Source: Paenibacillus oryzisoli (GTDB lineage: Bacteria > Bacillota > Bacilli > Paenibacillales > NBRC-103111). Taken from it: DNA of 64,000 bases. Location of the stretch: the NCBI RefSeq assembly GCF_001653565.1, contig NZ_LYPB01000069.1:124001-188000 (forward strand). Reading direction: 5' to 3'. Numbering within the stretch: the stretch's first letter is position 1; every line of letters begins with the position of its first letter. Shown in pieces: positions 44,241-54,588 of the stretch. The notes under the pieces were generated by a model. The model ran no database searches. It was not told the origin of the DNA and saw nothing but the letters and a program-made list of their open reading frames with translations. The position numbers and the translations under genes are program-made.

Positions 44241-47200
44241 TTAATTCTTCTTTTCCATTGCCTTGAGCAACGTCGCTAGCATCTTAGCTGCTTCAGCTCT
44301 AGTTGCGCTCTTAGCAGGTGCAAATTGGTTGTTCGGCAATCCGTTAATAATCCCGGCTTGTTGCGCGAATTTCACCGCTTCAACAGCGTAAGGGGAAATA
44401 CTCGCTTCGTCCCCGAACTGATTCGGTGTTACGTTGCTTTCCAACTTATATCCAACTAGATTCGTTAATCGGATAAGGATGACAGCCATTTGTTCCCTGG
44501 AGATTTTCGCATTTGGCGCAAAAGATACTGTGTCGATCCCATTGACTACTTTATTTTTCTCTGCCCATGCAACGTACGGCGCATACCAATCGGTAGACTT
44601 AACATCCTCGAATGTGCTGTTCGTATAGACGGATACATCCACACCTGCAGCACCTGCGATAAGTTTTACGAATTCGCCACGCGTAATTTCATTGTTCGGA
44701 GAGAACTGATTATCGCTTACTCCGCTGATAATGTCTTTGCCAGTCAGATAATAAATATCCGATTTTGCCCAGTGCTCATCAGCATCTTTGAAATCAAGGA
44801 TTTTTTGCGACGTCAACATGTACTCGACTGCTGTTGACGTTGTGAATGGAATCGCAACTTCTCCATTGTCATCCGCGGTAACTTCAGACATGAGGACAGG
44901 AGATGCATCGGCCACATTCACGGCATAGAAGAACAGCTTTTTGCCCGCTTGTTCTTTGCTCGTCGGGATTTCAAGCGTCATCTTCCCTGGAAGAGCTCCG
45001 TTTTGATTGAGAGACAAGCCCATAACGACTTTCTTTATATTGACTTGAACAGGGGTCGAGACTTTCCCCGCAGGAGCTTGATTTGTGACGTTAACACCCA
45101 AGTCTATGTTAGTGTTAGGATTCGTGATGTCCGAGCCATTGACTTTCCATTTGTAGCCGTTGCCCACGAACGTCATCGTCGCGTTCTTGTCTTTCGCGAG
45201 CTCCGCAAAGACATCCGATTTCACGATGCTGTCCTTGGTAAGATCGACGTCCGTTTTAGTCGGAGGTGCGATCACGATTGGACCCGAATTACCCGGGTTG
45301 CCATTGTCTGAATCTGGAGGCGTGGTCGGCTTAGCAACGATTTTCGCGATGGCTGTCGCCTTCAAACCTTTAAACGTAACCGTAATTTCTTCGTCGCCTT
45401 CGGCATCTGCGATGATCACTCCAACACCTTGCATATGTGCCTTTCCGTTCTTAAAGCTGAAGGAAATATCCTTGTCCTTCGTGTCAAGGGCGTAAACCAC
45501 GCCGTAAGCGTTAGTCGCTTTAATCGTCGGGATGAACGTTGCGCCGACTTCAGTTTCCGCAGGAACGGACAAATCGAGTTTGACCGGTTCGACGTCTGCC
45601 GGCTTAACTGTATCGACCGAAATAGAATGGCTCTTTCCTCCAGATGTAGCCGTAATGATTGTTGTACCGGAAGACTTTGAAGTTACAACTCCCTTTGCAT
45701 CCACGGAAGCTACGTCTTCGTCGCTGGATTTCCAGTCAATCCCAACTAAATTACGGTTATTGATTTGAGCCATGTAATTAGCAGGATACTCTCTGAAGTC
45801 CCCGAACAAATCCAATTGGACTTGGGATCCGATTACAGTGTTCATTTTGCCCGAGATAATCGCGCTGTTATGAATGTATACCTTCGTTAAGAGAGGGTCG
45901 AAGGTGTACGCCATTTTGCCGCCCGAAACCGTCATCTTACCTGTGCCAAGTAAATCTCCATCGCTATGCGGGAGGTACGTCTTGTCGGCGCCGTTACCCG
46001 TAATGATGTATTTGACACCGCCGACTTCCCAATTTTGAAGAGAATGCAAATGTCCGAAAATGCTGTAGATATCCGTGTCCGGATGCTTAAGCTTATAATC
46101 GCTTAGAATAGACTCATATTTCGCAGCGTCCTTCGGATCCATTTCATGCTTGGTGCCGAATGCGTCGCGTGTAATTACGTGGTCAAGAACGATAACGTTT
46201 TTCTTCGTATTCTTCTTCAATACTTCTTCCAACCAATGGAACTGAGTGGAATCCGACAAGGTAAGACTTTGGATGTAGGCCGAGTTCAACATGATGACTA
46301 GCGTATCCCCATAGTCGAAATGCATCGTCGGAGAACCGAATTTCTTATAGTAGATATCCAAGCTGTTCTGGAACGCTTCATGATTACCTGCTAATACGAA
46401 GATCGGTTTAGAACCTGGGTCCCCGAAATACTGGTTGACGAAGCCCGATGCTTGATCGTATTGCAGTTGGGAACCGTCATCCACGATATCGCCCATGTGC
46501 ATGACTAACGAAGAATCATCCGCTGCAACCTTAGCGAACAATTTATCGGTAAACGCGTTGCCTTGCGTATCTGGAATAAGCGAGATTTTGAAATTATCTC
46601 CATCTTGAGGTTGCGGGATTGAGACCAGAGACAACTGATCCTTATAAGTCGGCATGGCGTTCCCGGCTTTATCTCGAGCATTAATCCTTAAGGCATACTC
46701 GCCATTCGCCAAGTCGCTTGTCGGTTCAGCATAGCCCCAACCCGTGTCGGCGTCGTAATAAGCAGGCAACTCGATATTATTCATCCGAACGGAAATGCTC
46801 GCTGGATCTACTTGCGATTTGCTATCCAATAGCTTGAACGTGACCCTCGGCGTCGGAATTTTGACCTTGACGTCATGCGTCGGCGTAACGTCTGTCATCG
46901 TCGGAGCTTCCTCGTCCGGAGTCAAATCCACATGATACATTTTGTCGATATAGGGAACTGATTCGTTCGGCGTTAACGCTTTGTCGTAGGCGTCCACGAA
47001 TACTCTGTAATCCCCTTGAGTTAGATTTTCCAACTTGAAACTAAGACGTCCCGTGACTTTATCGTAAGTGTAATCCTTATACTCCACGTCATTGATTTTA
47101 ACCGTTATTCTGTTCTCGTCTACCCCGGAGAAACTGTCGGTAATCGTAGTCGAGAAATCAAGGGTATTGCTGAATAAGCCATCTGACGAGGGACTTGTCT

Positions 47201-49571
47201 CGGTAAACTCCGGACCGCTAGTATCCGTAACCTCGTCCGTATAAATAAATTTCATATCATCGAAATAGACCGTTCCGGAATATGCCGGCTTCGCTTTTGT
47301 TGTCTCAACCATATACACATAGTTAAGGCGAATCGGCAGCGTCCAGCCATCAGGGATAGGTACCTCTATATACTTCCATCCAACCCAGTTTATATCATCC
47401 GTCTCCGTTGTCAGGTCGAGCGTCTTATTTGAGGAATTGCCATCTCTAAAAATTGCCCTCAACCAAGGAGCTTTGCCGTCCCCGTATACCCACATGCCGA
47501 ATCTCTTCGGGTATACTTCGGTCTTGTACGTTGCGTCCATTTGCGCCACACTAGACCAATGCGGCATCCAATTCATTGTTCCGTTCAAGCTTCTATTCGT
47601 CCATTTGGATGTGTCATAGCTCATTTTGAAACTTTTGTCGCCCGAATGCTTGACCGTCGTGGATAGACTTAAGAAAGGGCTCGTTCCAGCGCTTCCTGCG
47701 TATTGATCTACATTGCCATATGCGTAGCCGCCTAGATGGTAACCTTCGATCGGGTACGTCTCGAAATTGTCGATGACCTGCTCTTTGATACCGACGGTAA
47801 CTCGTGTTGTTAACGTCTTACCCGCAACCGTTACCGTAAGCGTTGCCGTACCGTTGCTATCATTGGAAGTGACCAAACCGCTCTCGTTCACCGTACCGAT
47901 ACTGCCGGAAAGACTCCACGTTGCCACGGAAGGGTCGATGTAAACCTGTCCCCCTGTTGCATCAGTTGCGACAAATCCGAACTGCTTTGTCGCATTATTA
48001 TTCATAACTACGTTGGTGCTAGTCAAGGCAAGGGTAGCCACGGCATCCACGACCGACACTCTCGCGCTTCCCTTCACGTTGTCGACTGTCGCGGAGACTT
48101 CTCCTGCACCGATTCCGGTATTCGCGACATAACGGCCGTTCGGGTCGATGGTTCCAATGGTCGATGCCCATGTTGCGGGGCCGTTGCCGGTGGAGATCGG
48201 ATTGCCGAATTCATCCGCCAAACGATAGGAGAACTCATATTTCGAACCGTTGTAGAGCGTCACGTTCTTATCGACGACCACGTTGCCGACTGTCGTTCCT
48301 TTCGTTGCCGTGCTGACGAATAACAAGGAGCTGGAAACGAGTCGCGAGCCATTGACATCGCCAGGATGGCTTATGGTTACTGGGCGATCGCTGCCTGCTT
48401 GGCGTACGATCATCTCCGTTGAACCGCCGCCGTCCAGATTAAGCGCATTGACGGCTCCCGCTTCTAATAAATATTTCCCAAGATCGGGAAGACCTGTTCC
48501 AATGCTCCCCGTATAATTAGTGCTTGGTTTGTCTACGGTTACCACGACAAGGCTTCCATCTGCCTTCATGCCTAATGCCGTACGCGCGTTAGCGACCGGA
48601 TCGCCGGTCGTCACCGCTTCACCGTTACGTACAAGCCAAGCATTAGAGGTGATCGAGGTCACGATATTGTTGTTCAAAGTATCTTGGTTCATGGCGTCAT
48701 TGCCTGTGTATAAATCGTAATGAAAGCTAACCTCGGCATTAGTCTGCAACGCCTGGACAATAGATTTCGACGTGCCTACGCCTTCCAGAACAACGTAGTC
48801 GTCGGGAATATCGAAGCCTTCCGTCGTCGTTACGTTAACGACGGTACCCGTGTAAGTTTGTCCCGGATGAACGCCGTCGAACTTGTTGCCCACGCGAATC
48901 AACGCGAACACGGACTTGCCTTTGTCAGCAGTGTAATTATGCGTCATTTTACGCGTTTTCGTAATTTTGCTCGTATGGATAACTAAAGCGTTATTGACGG
49001 CCTGATTTCGGTTAAGCAGATTTACATCGTAGACGGTCCCTGTAACCGTTAATTTTCCTTCAGCATGAATTTCGTTAATTGCGGGCTTATTTGTGTTATC
49101 TACATAAAAACTGGTGCGATCGTTATCGCCTGGCGCCTGGCTTACAATCAACTCGCCGTCCTTCATCATTAACCCTAGCGGATTTCCGGATGCGGGATCG
49201 ATATCGTAAAAATCGCCGTCGACTCCGGCGATGACTTGATTGCCTTTCAGAATTTCCCGGTTTGCCTGACCGCCGATTGTTTCCACGGCACTGATGGTAT
49301 CGTACGCTTTGGCAGTGATAATCCTCGTGTTCGGATCGGCCGGATTAATATCCAGACGGTTAACAACTACTCGATTGTTTGGTTTATAGTAGTTATTGTA
49401 TTCCTCAGAGGTAAAATGGACACCGGAGGAAATTTTCTCGCTTTTCAGTACGTTAACGTCGCCCGGCGGAGCTGCATTGGCAGTCAAAGCGCCAATACTT
49501 GATATATTCAGTACCGTCGTGATGGCCAACAACATCGCTGGCAATTTTTTGTTTCTTATAAACCTTCTCAT
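44241..49571 (-). CDS. SLH surface protein: phosphodiester glycosidase (NAGPA-type) fused to calcineurin-like phosphoesterase
   Basis: 1776 residues. A signal peptide (to about 34) is followed by a NAGPA-type phosphodiester glycosidase domain (~110-400, with the conserved ALNLDGGGSTEM). Two Big-like modules (~405-590), a beta-sandwich carbohydrate-binding-like module (~595-770) and Ig-like modules (~780-955) follow. A metallophosphatase (~960-1215) shows LIPDTQG, MGDIVDDG, AGNHEAF, VLDHVIT and FGHLHSL, the five metal-binding motifs of the calcineurin-like fold. Next are more Big-type modules and three SLH domains (from about 1585; ITRGE, ISREQ and ATRAE). NAGPA domains release sugar from sugar-1-phosphodiesters; the phosphoesterase could remove the exposed phosphate, so both may act on wall teichoic or secondary wall polymer (inference). 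ATG with AAAGGAG. Confidence 0.88.
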   Translation of the reverse strand: MRRFIRNKKLPAMLLAITTVLNISSIGALTANAAPPGDVNVLKSEKISSGVHFTSEEYNNYYKPNNRVVVNRLDINPADPNTRIITAKAYDTISAVETIGGQANREILKGNQVIAGVDGDFYDIDPASGNPLGLMMKDGELIVSQAPGDNDRTSFYVDNTNKPAINEIHAEGKLTVTGTVYDVNLLNRNQAVNNALVIHTSKITKTRKMTHNYTADKGKSVFALIRVGNKFDGVHPGQTYTGTVVNVTTTEGFDIPDDYVVLEGVGTSKSIVQALQTNAEVSFHYDLYTGNDAMNQDTLNNNIVTSITSNAWLVRNGEAVTTGDPVANARTALGMKADGSLVVVTVDKPSTNYTGSIGTGLPDLGKYLLEAGAVNALNLDGGGSTEMIVRQAGSDRPVTISHPGDVNGSRLVSSSLLFVSTATKGTTVGNVVVDKNVTLYNGSKYEFSYRLADEFGNPISTGNGPATWASTIGTIDPNGRYVANTGIGAGEVSATVDNVKGSARVSVVDAVATLALTSTNVVMNNNATKQFGFVATDATGGQVYIDPSVATWSLSGSIGTVNESGLVTSNDSNGTATLTVTVAGKTLTTRVTVGIKEQVIDNFETYPIEGYHLGGYAYGNVDQYAGSAGTSPFLSLSTTVKHSGDKSFKMSYDTSKWTNRSLNGTMNWMPHWSSVAQMDATYKTEVYPKRFGMWVYGDGKAPWLRAIFRDGNSSNKTLDLTTETDDINWVGWKYIEVPIPDGWTLPIRLNYVYMVETTKAKPAYSGTVYFDDMKFIYTDEVTDTSGPEFTETSPSSDGLFSNTLDFSTTITDSFSGVDENRITVKINDVEYKDYTYDKVTGRLSFKLENLTQGDYRVFVDAYDKALTPNESVPYIDKMYHVDLTPDEEAPTMTDVTPTHDVKVKIPTPRVTFKLLDSKSQVDPASISVRMNNIELPAYYDADTGWGYAEPTSDLANGEYALRINARDKAGNAMPTYKDQLSLVSIPQPQDGDNFKISLIPDTQGNAFTDKLFAKVAADDSSLVMHMGDIVDDGSQLQYDQASGFVNQYFGDPGSKPIFVLAGNHEAFQNSLDIYYKKFGSPTMHFDYGDTLVIMLNSAYIQSLTLSDSTQFHWLEEVLKKNTKKNVIVLDHVITRDAFGTKHEMDPKDAAKYESILSDYKLKHPDTDIYSIFGHLHSLQNWEVGGVKYIITGNGADKTYLPHSDGDLLGTGKMTVSGGKMAYTFDPLLTKVYIHNSAIISGKMNTVIGSQVQLDLFGDFREYPANYMAQINNRNLVGIDWKSSDEDVASVDAKGVVTSKSSGTTIITATSGGKSHSISVDTVKPADVEPVKLDLSVPAETEVGATFIPTIKATNAYGVVYALDTKDKDISFSFKNGKAHMQGVGVIIADAEGDEEITVTFKGLKATAIAKIVAKPTTPPDSDNGNPGNSGPIVIAPPTKTDVDLTKDSIVKSDVFAELAKDKNATMTFVGNGYKWKVNGSDITNPNTNIDLGVNVTNQAPAGKVSTPVQVNIKKVVMGLSLNQNGALPGKMTLEIPTSKEQAGKKLFFYAVNVADASPVLMSEVTADDNGEVAIPFTTSTAVEYMLTSQKILDFKDADEHWAKSDIYYLTGKDIISGVSDNQFSPNNEITRGEFVKLIAGAAGVDVSVYTNSTFEDVKSTDWYAPYVAWAEKNKVVNGIDTVSFAPNAKISREQMAVILIRLTNLVGYKLESNVTPNQFGDEASISPYAVEAVKFAQQAGIINGLPNNQFAPAKSATRAEAAKMLATLLKAMEKKN

Positions 49572-49766
49572 TATGTCTCTCCTTTTGTTCTGAATTCTAC
49601 AATCGTCCTTAACTCAACCATTATTTTATCTATGAAGTATTAACTGAAATCGAGATTTGATGTCGTTTTGTATTAAAATTTAATTTCATTTAATATTTAA
49701 TTGTCGAAATTATTATTCATTATGTAAAAATTGCTTATATGCTGAACCTAAAAATAGCTAAAAAAA

Positions 49767-49797
49767 GGAGCAGTTGCCGGCTAGGCAAATCTGCTCC
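49767..49797 (-). terminator. Terminator of the chemotaxis-receptor gene
   Basis: The stem GGAGCAG/CTGCTCC with an inner TGCC/GGCA pairing is followed on the minus strand by TTTTTT. It lies 66 bases past the receptor stop codon. Confidence 0.9.
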
Positions 49798-49863
49798 CTG
49801 ATTGATATTTCAATAACTGTCTCCTTGCTTTTGTCTATACCCTATATCGGAATCATTCTCTAC

Positions 49864-51864
49864 TTACAATTTGAATTTTTCAACCCATGTTTGCAGTTCA
49901 CCAGCCATATGCGTCAGGGCCTCTGATGATGCTGTGATTTCTTCCATTGAAGCTAATTGTTCCTCCGCTGCTGAGGAGATATTTTGGGTTTCTGCAGACG
50001 TTGACTCTGCTATGTCATCGATTTCTTGAATGGATTGAACAACCATTGAGGTACCGGCTGAAATCTGCTGAGCCGCCGCTGCAACCTCACGAACCTGAGT
50101 TCCTACCTCATTGACAAACGTTTCAATTTCATGGAATAAATCTCCTGCAGTTTGAACAACCTCAATCCCTACCCTTACTTCCTTGGTGGCAGTCAACATC
50201 GAGTACTGGGCTTGATCAATCTCATTACGAATAGTGTTGATCAACATTGCAATCTGCTCAGCCGATTTTGATGATTGCTCCGCAAGCTTCTTCACTTCAT
50301 TAGCAACGACGCCGAAACCTCGTCCATGTTCGCCTGCTCTTGCAGCCTCGATAGAAGCATTAAGAGACAATAGATTAGTTTGCTGGGCAATGTCGGTAAT
50401 CGCACCTGTAATCTGATCAATCTCCTGAGAGGTTCTTGCGAGTCCGCAGACTACAACAGCTAGTCCATCAACAGAACTGCTAATTGAACTCATTTGTCCG
50501 ACAGCCTTCTTAATTGCTTGTCCACCCTCGAAGGACTTCTCTGCTGCATTAGTCGCCTTTTCAGCAACCGACTCGGTACTTCTTGCGATCTGCTCGACAC
50601 TTGCAGATACTTCATTAATAATTTTTGAGCTTTCTTCTACCCTCTGTACCTGCTGGGTCGCTCCATTTGCTGTCTTCTCAATGGCACCTGCAATATGCTC
50701 GGTTGCCTGAGAAGTCTGTTCTGCACTCGCCGTTAACTGTTCGGAGGAAGCTGCCAGTTGACTGGACGACTGACTAACTTCAAATAGTACGGCTCTTAAA
50801 GAATCGATCATGTAGTTAAAACTTTTGCCTAACTGTCCAAACTCATCTTTGGATTTAACGTTGAAACGCTGGCTCAGATCACCCTGTGCAACACTTACCG
50901 AGGTATCGCTCAATAATTTAAGCGGTCTTGTAATCGAAGGAATCATGAAGAATATCAACACACTACCTGCAAGGAGGGCGATTACAATTACTAGTATCGT
51001 CTTATTCAGGATTGGCGCCGCTTCCTTGGTAACCTCGCTTTGAAACCAGGTACCTGATAACTTCCAGCCCGTTAAAGCATTGGTTACGAATACCGCCTTT
51101 TTTAGCTTTTTCTCAGGCAACATTGTATATTCTAAGGAACCTGAATCCGAAGCAAATTGTTTCTTTACATAATCTTCTGTCGCTACTTCCCCAATTTTTG
51201 CCGTTGGATGAACTAAATATTTCTGACTTCTATCATAAATGACTACATAACCTTGTTGACCGATCTTCACATCTTTTGTAATTTGACTTAACTTGGTCAG
51301 GTTCAAGTTCATTCCGACTACTCCATGCCCATCCTGTGTTGCTTTTGCTATTGAGACAGCAACGTTTTGTGTTGTTAGAGAGATAAGCGGGTCTGAGACA
51401 ACCGCCTCCCCCTTGTTTGCTGTTGCTCTAATGTACCAGTCTCTCTCTCTTGCATCATAATCTGAAGCGAAGTCAATGATTGGAGAAGCAATCGCTCTCC
51501 CCGTCTCGGCATTCCCGACATAAACATTCTCTATTTCCGGGTGAGCCGCTTTAAATCTGTCTAATACACCCTTTAACTTTTGGTTTCCTTGATTTGTTCC
51601 AAGCTCGCCTGCGTTAAGCTCTTGAGCAAGTATATCAACATCTTTCATTCTAGCTTCGATCATTTGATTAATGGTTTGGTTCAGTAAAATAATACTTGCC
51701 GAAGCTGACTGTTCCATCTGGTGATCGATTTTTGTTTTGGCTGTTTTAAAGGACGTCCAACCAACAAATAGACTTGGGAGGAGTAAAATGATAGAGAAAT
51801 ACAAAACTAATTTACTTTTGACAGAATGTACATTATTTGAGGTGAACCATGACTTTAGCTTCAC
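49864..51864 (-). CDS. Methyl-accepting chemotaxis protein (dCache, HAMP, MCP signal)
   Basis: About 666 residues. Two membrane helices (~20-40 and ~283-305) flank an extracellular double-Cache domain ([20 protein letters not shown] type). Then come HAMP (~306-360) and the long coiled-coil signalling domain with the conserved tip ([38 protein letters not shown]). It binds a small ligand and signals to CheA. The longest frame opens with TTG at 51870, too close to AAGGAG; the GTG at 51864 has that site seven bases away, so I use it. It follows the EAL gene by about 50 bp, so it may be co-transcribed with it. Confidence 0.93.
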   Translation of the reverse strand: MKLKSWFTSNNVHSVKSKLVLYFSIILLLPSLFVGWTSFKTAKTKIDHQMEQSASASIILLNQTINQMIEARMKDVDILAQELNAGELGTNQGNQKLKGVLDRFKAAHPEIENVYVGNAETGRAIASPIIDFASDYDARERDWYIRATANKGEAVVSDPLISLTTQNVAVSIAKATQDGHGVVGMNLNLTKLSQITKDVKIGQQGYVVIYDRSQKYLVHPTAKIGEVATEDYVKKQFASDSGSLEYTMLPEKKLKKAVFVTNALTGWKLSGTWFQSEVTKEAAPILNKTILVIVIALLAGSVLIFFMIPSITRPLKLLSDTSVSVAQGDLSQRFNVKSKDEFGQLGKSFNYMIDSLRAVLFEVSQSSSQLAASSEQLTASAEQTSQATEHIAGAIEKTANGATQQVQRVEESSKIINEVSASVEQIARSTESVAEKATNAAEKSFEGGQAIKKAVGQMSSISSSVDGLAVVVCGLARTSQEIDQITGAITDIAQQTNLLSLNASIEAARAGEHGRGFGVVANEVKKLAEQSSKSAEQIAMLINTIRNEIDQAQYSMLTATKEVRVGIEVVQTAGDLFHEIETFVNEVGTQVREVAAAAQQISAGTSMVVQSIQEIDDIAESTSAETQNISSAAEEQLASMEEITASSEALTHMAGELQTWVEKFKL

Positions 51865-51914
51865 AGGCAAACTCCTTTTCGTATCAAGCTTTATTGGTAC
51901 AGCAGATATTCCAA

Positions 51915-52856
51915 CTAGAATTTTTCGTCAGGTTGTACATTATTCCCCCTACATAATGTCGTCTCTATATTTGAAAATAATACAGGCTCAATTTCGTCTA
52001 CCGCTTTGGGGTGGCTGATTAAATACCCTTGACCTTCATCGCAATGCTCTTCAATTAAATATTGAAGTTCTTTGTCATTTTCAATACCTTCAGCCAGCAC
52101 TTTCATATTCAGACTATGCGCAAGTGAAATAATCGCTGAAGTAATCTGCTTGCCATTTAAATTTTGACTGATATCACCAATGAAGGAACGATCAATCTTT
52201 AACTTGTCAAACGGGTATTGACGTAAGTAACTTAAAGAGGTGTACCCCGTACCAAAATCATCAATAGCAATGGACAGGCCTATTTCCTTCAATCGGTCTA
52301 GGGTATTTTTGATCTTTGTTACATCATCTGAGAAACTGCTTTCCGTGATCTCCAGTTCTAACAAACAGGGACTCACATTCGTTCGGCTGAGAATATCGAA
52401 GACAGTTTGCGCAAATTCCGGATGTTGAAGCTGTCTATAAGATACGTTCACCGCCACTTTAAATGCCGGGAAAGCTTCCATACTCCACTTTTTAATTTGC
52501 CTGCAAGCCATCTCAAGAACCCAGTGTCCTATGGGAATAATTTGACCGTTGTTCTCTGCAATGGGAATAAAATCACATGGCGGAATCATGCCGAGCTGAG
52601 GATTTCTCCATCGCAACAATGCTTCCACAATTATTACTTTTTTTGTTCTCAAATTAATAATAGGTTGATAGTATAATTCCAGTTCTTGCCCGAAAATTGC
52701 ATACCTCAAGTGGCGTTCCAGCATGGAGTTGTAGGAAACTCTTTTATCCATATCTTCAGAGTAAATGGTGAGGCCGTCGTCTTTGCTAATGACGACATCA
52801 CAGCTGTCGGGAAGTCCTGCAGTAGTGGACTGGAACAGCGATTTGTAATACTTCAA
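51915..52856 (-). CDS. EAL-domain protein (c-di-GMP phosphodiesterase), start uncertain
   Basis: 313 residues from a TTG at 52856. Residues ~50-295 are an EAL domain with its metal and catalytic residues in place: Glu78 (EALLRW), Asn137 (VNVSYRQL), Glu169 (ELEITES), Asp199-Asp200 ([13 protein letters not shown]), Lys220 (KLKID) and Glu256 (LAEGIE). It should hydrolyse c-di-GMP to pGpG. The N-terminal ~50 residues resemble the linker after a GGDEF domain ([15 protein letters not shown]), but no GGDEF precedes it. The frame stays open upstream to about 52930 without any ATG or GTG, although AGGAGG stands near 52935. So the gene is either 5'-damaged or uses an unusual start. A terminated leader lies upstream (53000-53145). 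Confidence 0.75.
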   Translation of the reverse strand: MKYYKSLFQSTTAGLPDSCDVVISKDDGLTIYSEDMDKRVSYNSMLERHLRYAIFGQELELYYQPIINLRTKKVIIVEALLRWRNPQLGMIPPCDFIPIAENNGQIIPIGHWVLEMACRQIKKWSMEAFPAFKVAVNVSYRQLQHPEFAQTVFDILSRTNVSPCLLELEITESSFSDDVTKIKNTLDRLKEIGLSIAIDDFGTGYTSLSYLRQYPFDKLKIDRSFIGDISQNLNGKQITSAIISLAHSLNMKVLAEGIENDKELQYLIEEHCDEGQGYLISHPKAVDEIEPVLFSNIETTLCRGNNVQPDEKF

Positions 52857-52999
52857 GAGGCCAAGACGTTCTTCACGATTGGCATATAAACTGGAGATAT
52901 AATTTTTAAAGTGATTGATATCGGTCGCACCTCCTGTGCAGGATCTATCATTTCATTTTATTTACTTGAAATCAGCTGATGATGCGGAAAAACAAAAAA

Positions 53000-53145
53000 A
53001 TGCCACCACAAACCCTAATGTCTGAACACAGACAAAGGATTCATGATGGCATAGTAATTAAGCAATAGTTTACTTAAGAACCAATCCAACCATATCTTAC
53101 TTACTAATTAACACCGACCAGGCTCACCTAATCAACATCAATGTA
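53000..53145 (-). ncRNA. Candidate terminated leader or small RNA upstream of the EAL gene
   Basis: On the minus strand a good promoter (TTGATA at 53180-53175, 17-bp spacer, TATAGT at 53157-53152) points toward the EAL gene. About 95 bases later comes a large hairpin (53052-53000: ATGCCA-type outer stem, TGTCTG/CAGACA inner stem) followed by TTTTTTT. No open reading frame lies between. The transcript would end before the EAL gene unless the hairpin is prevented from forming. It has no match that I recognise to the class I c-di-GMP riboswitch core. It may be a riboswitch-like attenuator or an independent small RNA. The rest of 52857-53280 holds nothing else recognised. Confidence 0.5.
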
Positions 53146-53280
53146 TGTTATACTATATCTACATTTGGAAATTTTATCAACTAGTATTTTAGAATCACTT
53201 GATAACATAACATATTATAATCAAATTTCAATTTTTTGTCATTTATTATACGTTATAGATGCACACGAAGGGGTATCGGC

Positions 53281-53625
53281 ATGACAAAGGAAACGGGTTT
53301 TAACGAACTAATTCGCAAAGTTAGACAGGAGCTTTTTGGAAAAGGCCCCGAACGGATCCATACCACTTTTGCTGATAACATGGCCATTACCATGCTTTAT
53401 GGAAACTTGACCAAAACCGAACAATTTCTCGTGCTCGAAGACCATGGCAAGCTAGTTGTCGATGATGCTCGAACCAAGATGATTCAGAAGATTTATCCCG
53501 ATCAGTTTCAGGAACAGATTGAACTATATATGGACAATAAACTTCTCCACCTGTTCTCTGATATTAATATCGAGAAAGATGTAGCGGTATCTGTTTTTAT
53601 TTTTCAAGATAAAATTAGTGCATAG
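53281..53625 (+). CDS. DUF2294/MpsC-like protein, copy 1
   Basis: About 114 residues. The frame opens at 53236, but the ATG at 53281 with AAGGGG seven bases upstream gives the family N-terminus TKETGFNELIRKVRQELFGK. The conserved FGKGPERIHTTF and the DARTKMIQKIY helix identify DUF2294 (PF10057), the family of MpsC, part of the sodium-translocating MpsABC system in staphylococci; many members have no known role. No MpsA/MpsB-like gene is in the window. It is followed at once by a paralogue (53672), about 60% similar over the whole length. Confidence 0.8.
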   Translation: MTKETGFNELIRKVRQELFGKGPERIHTTFADNMAITMLYGNLTKTEQFLVLEDHGKLVVDDARTKMIQKIYPDQFQEQIELYMDNKLLHLFSDINIEKDVAVSVFIFQDKISA

Positions 53626-53671
53626 TCTTCTCCCTCTTCGTCGAGTTCAAACAAGAAAGGACCATGATTAC

Positions 53672-54022
53672 ATGAAAAGAGAAGTGGGATTTAATGAAAT
53701 ATTACGTAAAATTCGCAAAGATTTATTCGGCAAAGGTCCCGAACGCATTCATACTAAATTCGTTGACAATATGGCGGTCAGCATACTTTATGGTAATATG
53801 ACACACTCGGAAAAATTTATGTCTCAGCATGAGAACGGCAGACAAATGATTGATGAAGCGCGTACTAAATGGATTAGAACGATTTGTCTCGGTGATGATT
53901 ATAAACCTATACTAGAAAGATACATGACCAATAAACTTGTCCATACCTTTCTAGACTTTAAGATTGAAGAAGACATGGCCGTATCCGTATTGGTTTTTGA
54001 GAACAAGATTGATCTGGACTAA
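53672..54022 (+). CDS. DUF2294/MpsC-like protein, copy 2
   Basis: About 116 residues, a tandem paralogue of the gene just upstream (shared FGKGPERIHT, MAVSxLYGN-like and VAVSVxVF-like blocks). ATG at 53672 with an AAAGGA ribosome site rather far upstream; the open frame begins earlier at 53618 inside copy 1's last codons. The two copies are probably translated from one message and could form a heteromer. The function is unknown. Confidence 0.8.
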   Translation: MKREVGFNEILRKIRKDLFGKGPERIHTKFVDNMAVSILYGNMTHSEKFMSQHENGRQMIDEARTKWIRTICLGDDYKPILERYMTNKLVHTFLDFKIEEDMAVSVLVFENKIDLD

Positions 54023-54098
54023 TAATTCTGCACATTAACGGAATAGAGCGCCAACTGATTCATCGACAGCCTAGTTAGTAAAATCTACTGGAACTATT

Positions 54099-54401
54099 CT
54101 ATACTATTGGGTAATCAACGACAATGACATTATCCAAAATACCATCCAGCGATTTAACAAATTCCTGATGAGCGGGATGTGGACCATATGAACGCAGCGA
54201 CTCAAGGTCTTTGAATGTTACCCGCAATCCGAGAGTATAGCCCTTAATATTTTCCGTTTCTTCAGTTACGTTGATGCCTGCACTTATATCACATATCCCG
54301 GGGATACGATCCCGAAACGTTAACAATTGATCCAGCAATTCCTGTTGCTTGATTGGCGTGACATTAGCATTGAACTTAAATACAACGAGATGTTCGTACA
54401 T
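54099..54401 (-). CDS. Dabb-family protein (stress-responsive A/B barrel)
   Basis: 100 residues, a typical Dabb domain: MYEHLVVFKFNAN start, DISAGINVTEET middle and a SYGPHPAHQEFVKSLDG helix with the characteristic HPxH-type block. The family forms small dimeric ferredoxin-like barrels. Roles range from stress response to polyketide cyclisation, and this one cannot be assigned. ATG with AAAGGAG at a long 11-base spacing. It stands alone on the minus strand, downstream of the alpha/beta hydrolase gene with 187 bp between, so it may be the last member of the system 3 cluster. Confidence 0.85.
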   Translation of the reverse strand: MYEHLVVFKFNANVTPIKQQELLDQLLTFRDRIPGICDISAGINVTEETENIKGYTLGLRVTFKDLESLRSYGPHPAHQEFVKSLDGILDNVIVVDYPIV

Positions 54402-54588
54402 CGCTAAATTGCTCCTTTTATAAGCTTAATTTTGTGGTGCTATAGTTCTTAGGTTAGCTCAACGAGGAACGAGTGCTCATGGTAAATACCGTCCATACCT
54501 ACCAGCTTACCTTTCTTTTTATGAAAATCCATTCACGCTTACCATATTGTAGCACATTATTGCGTTAAACTGCCCTGTAATGTACTTT

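Noticed and set aside
53000..53145. Class I c-di-GMP riboswitch upstream of the EAL gene
   Set aside because: The conserved core of that class (including the GCAAAGCC-type segment) is not visible; only the promoter and terminator are supported.
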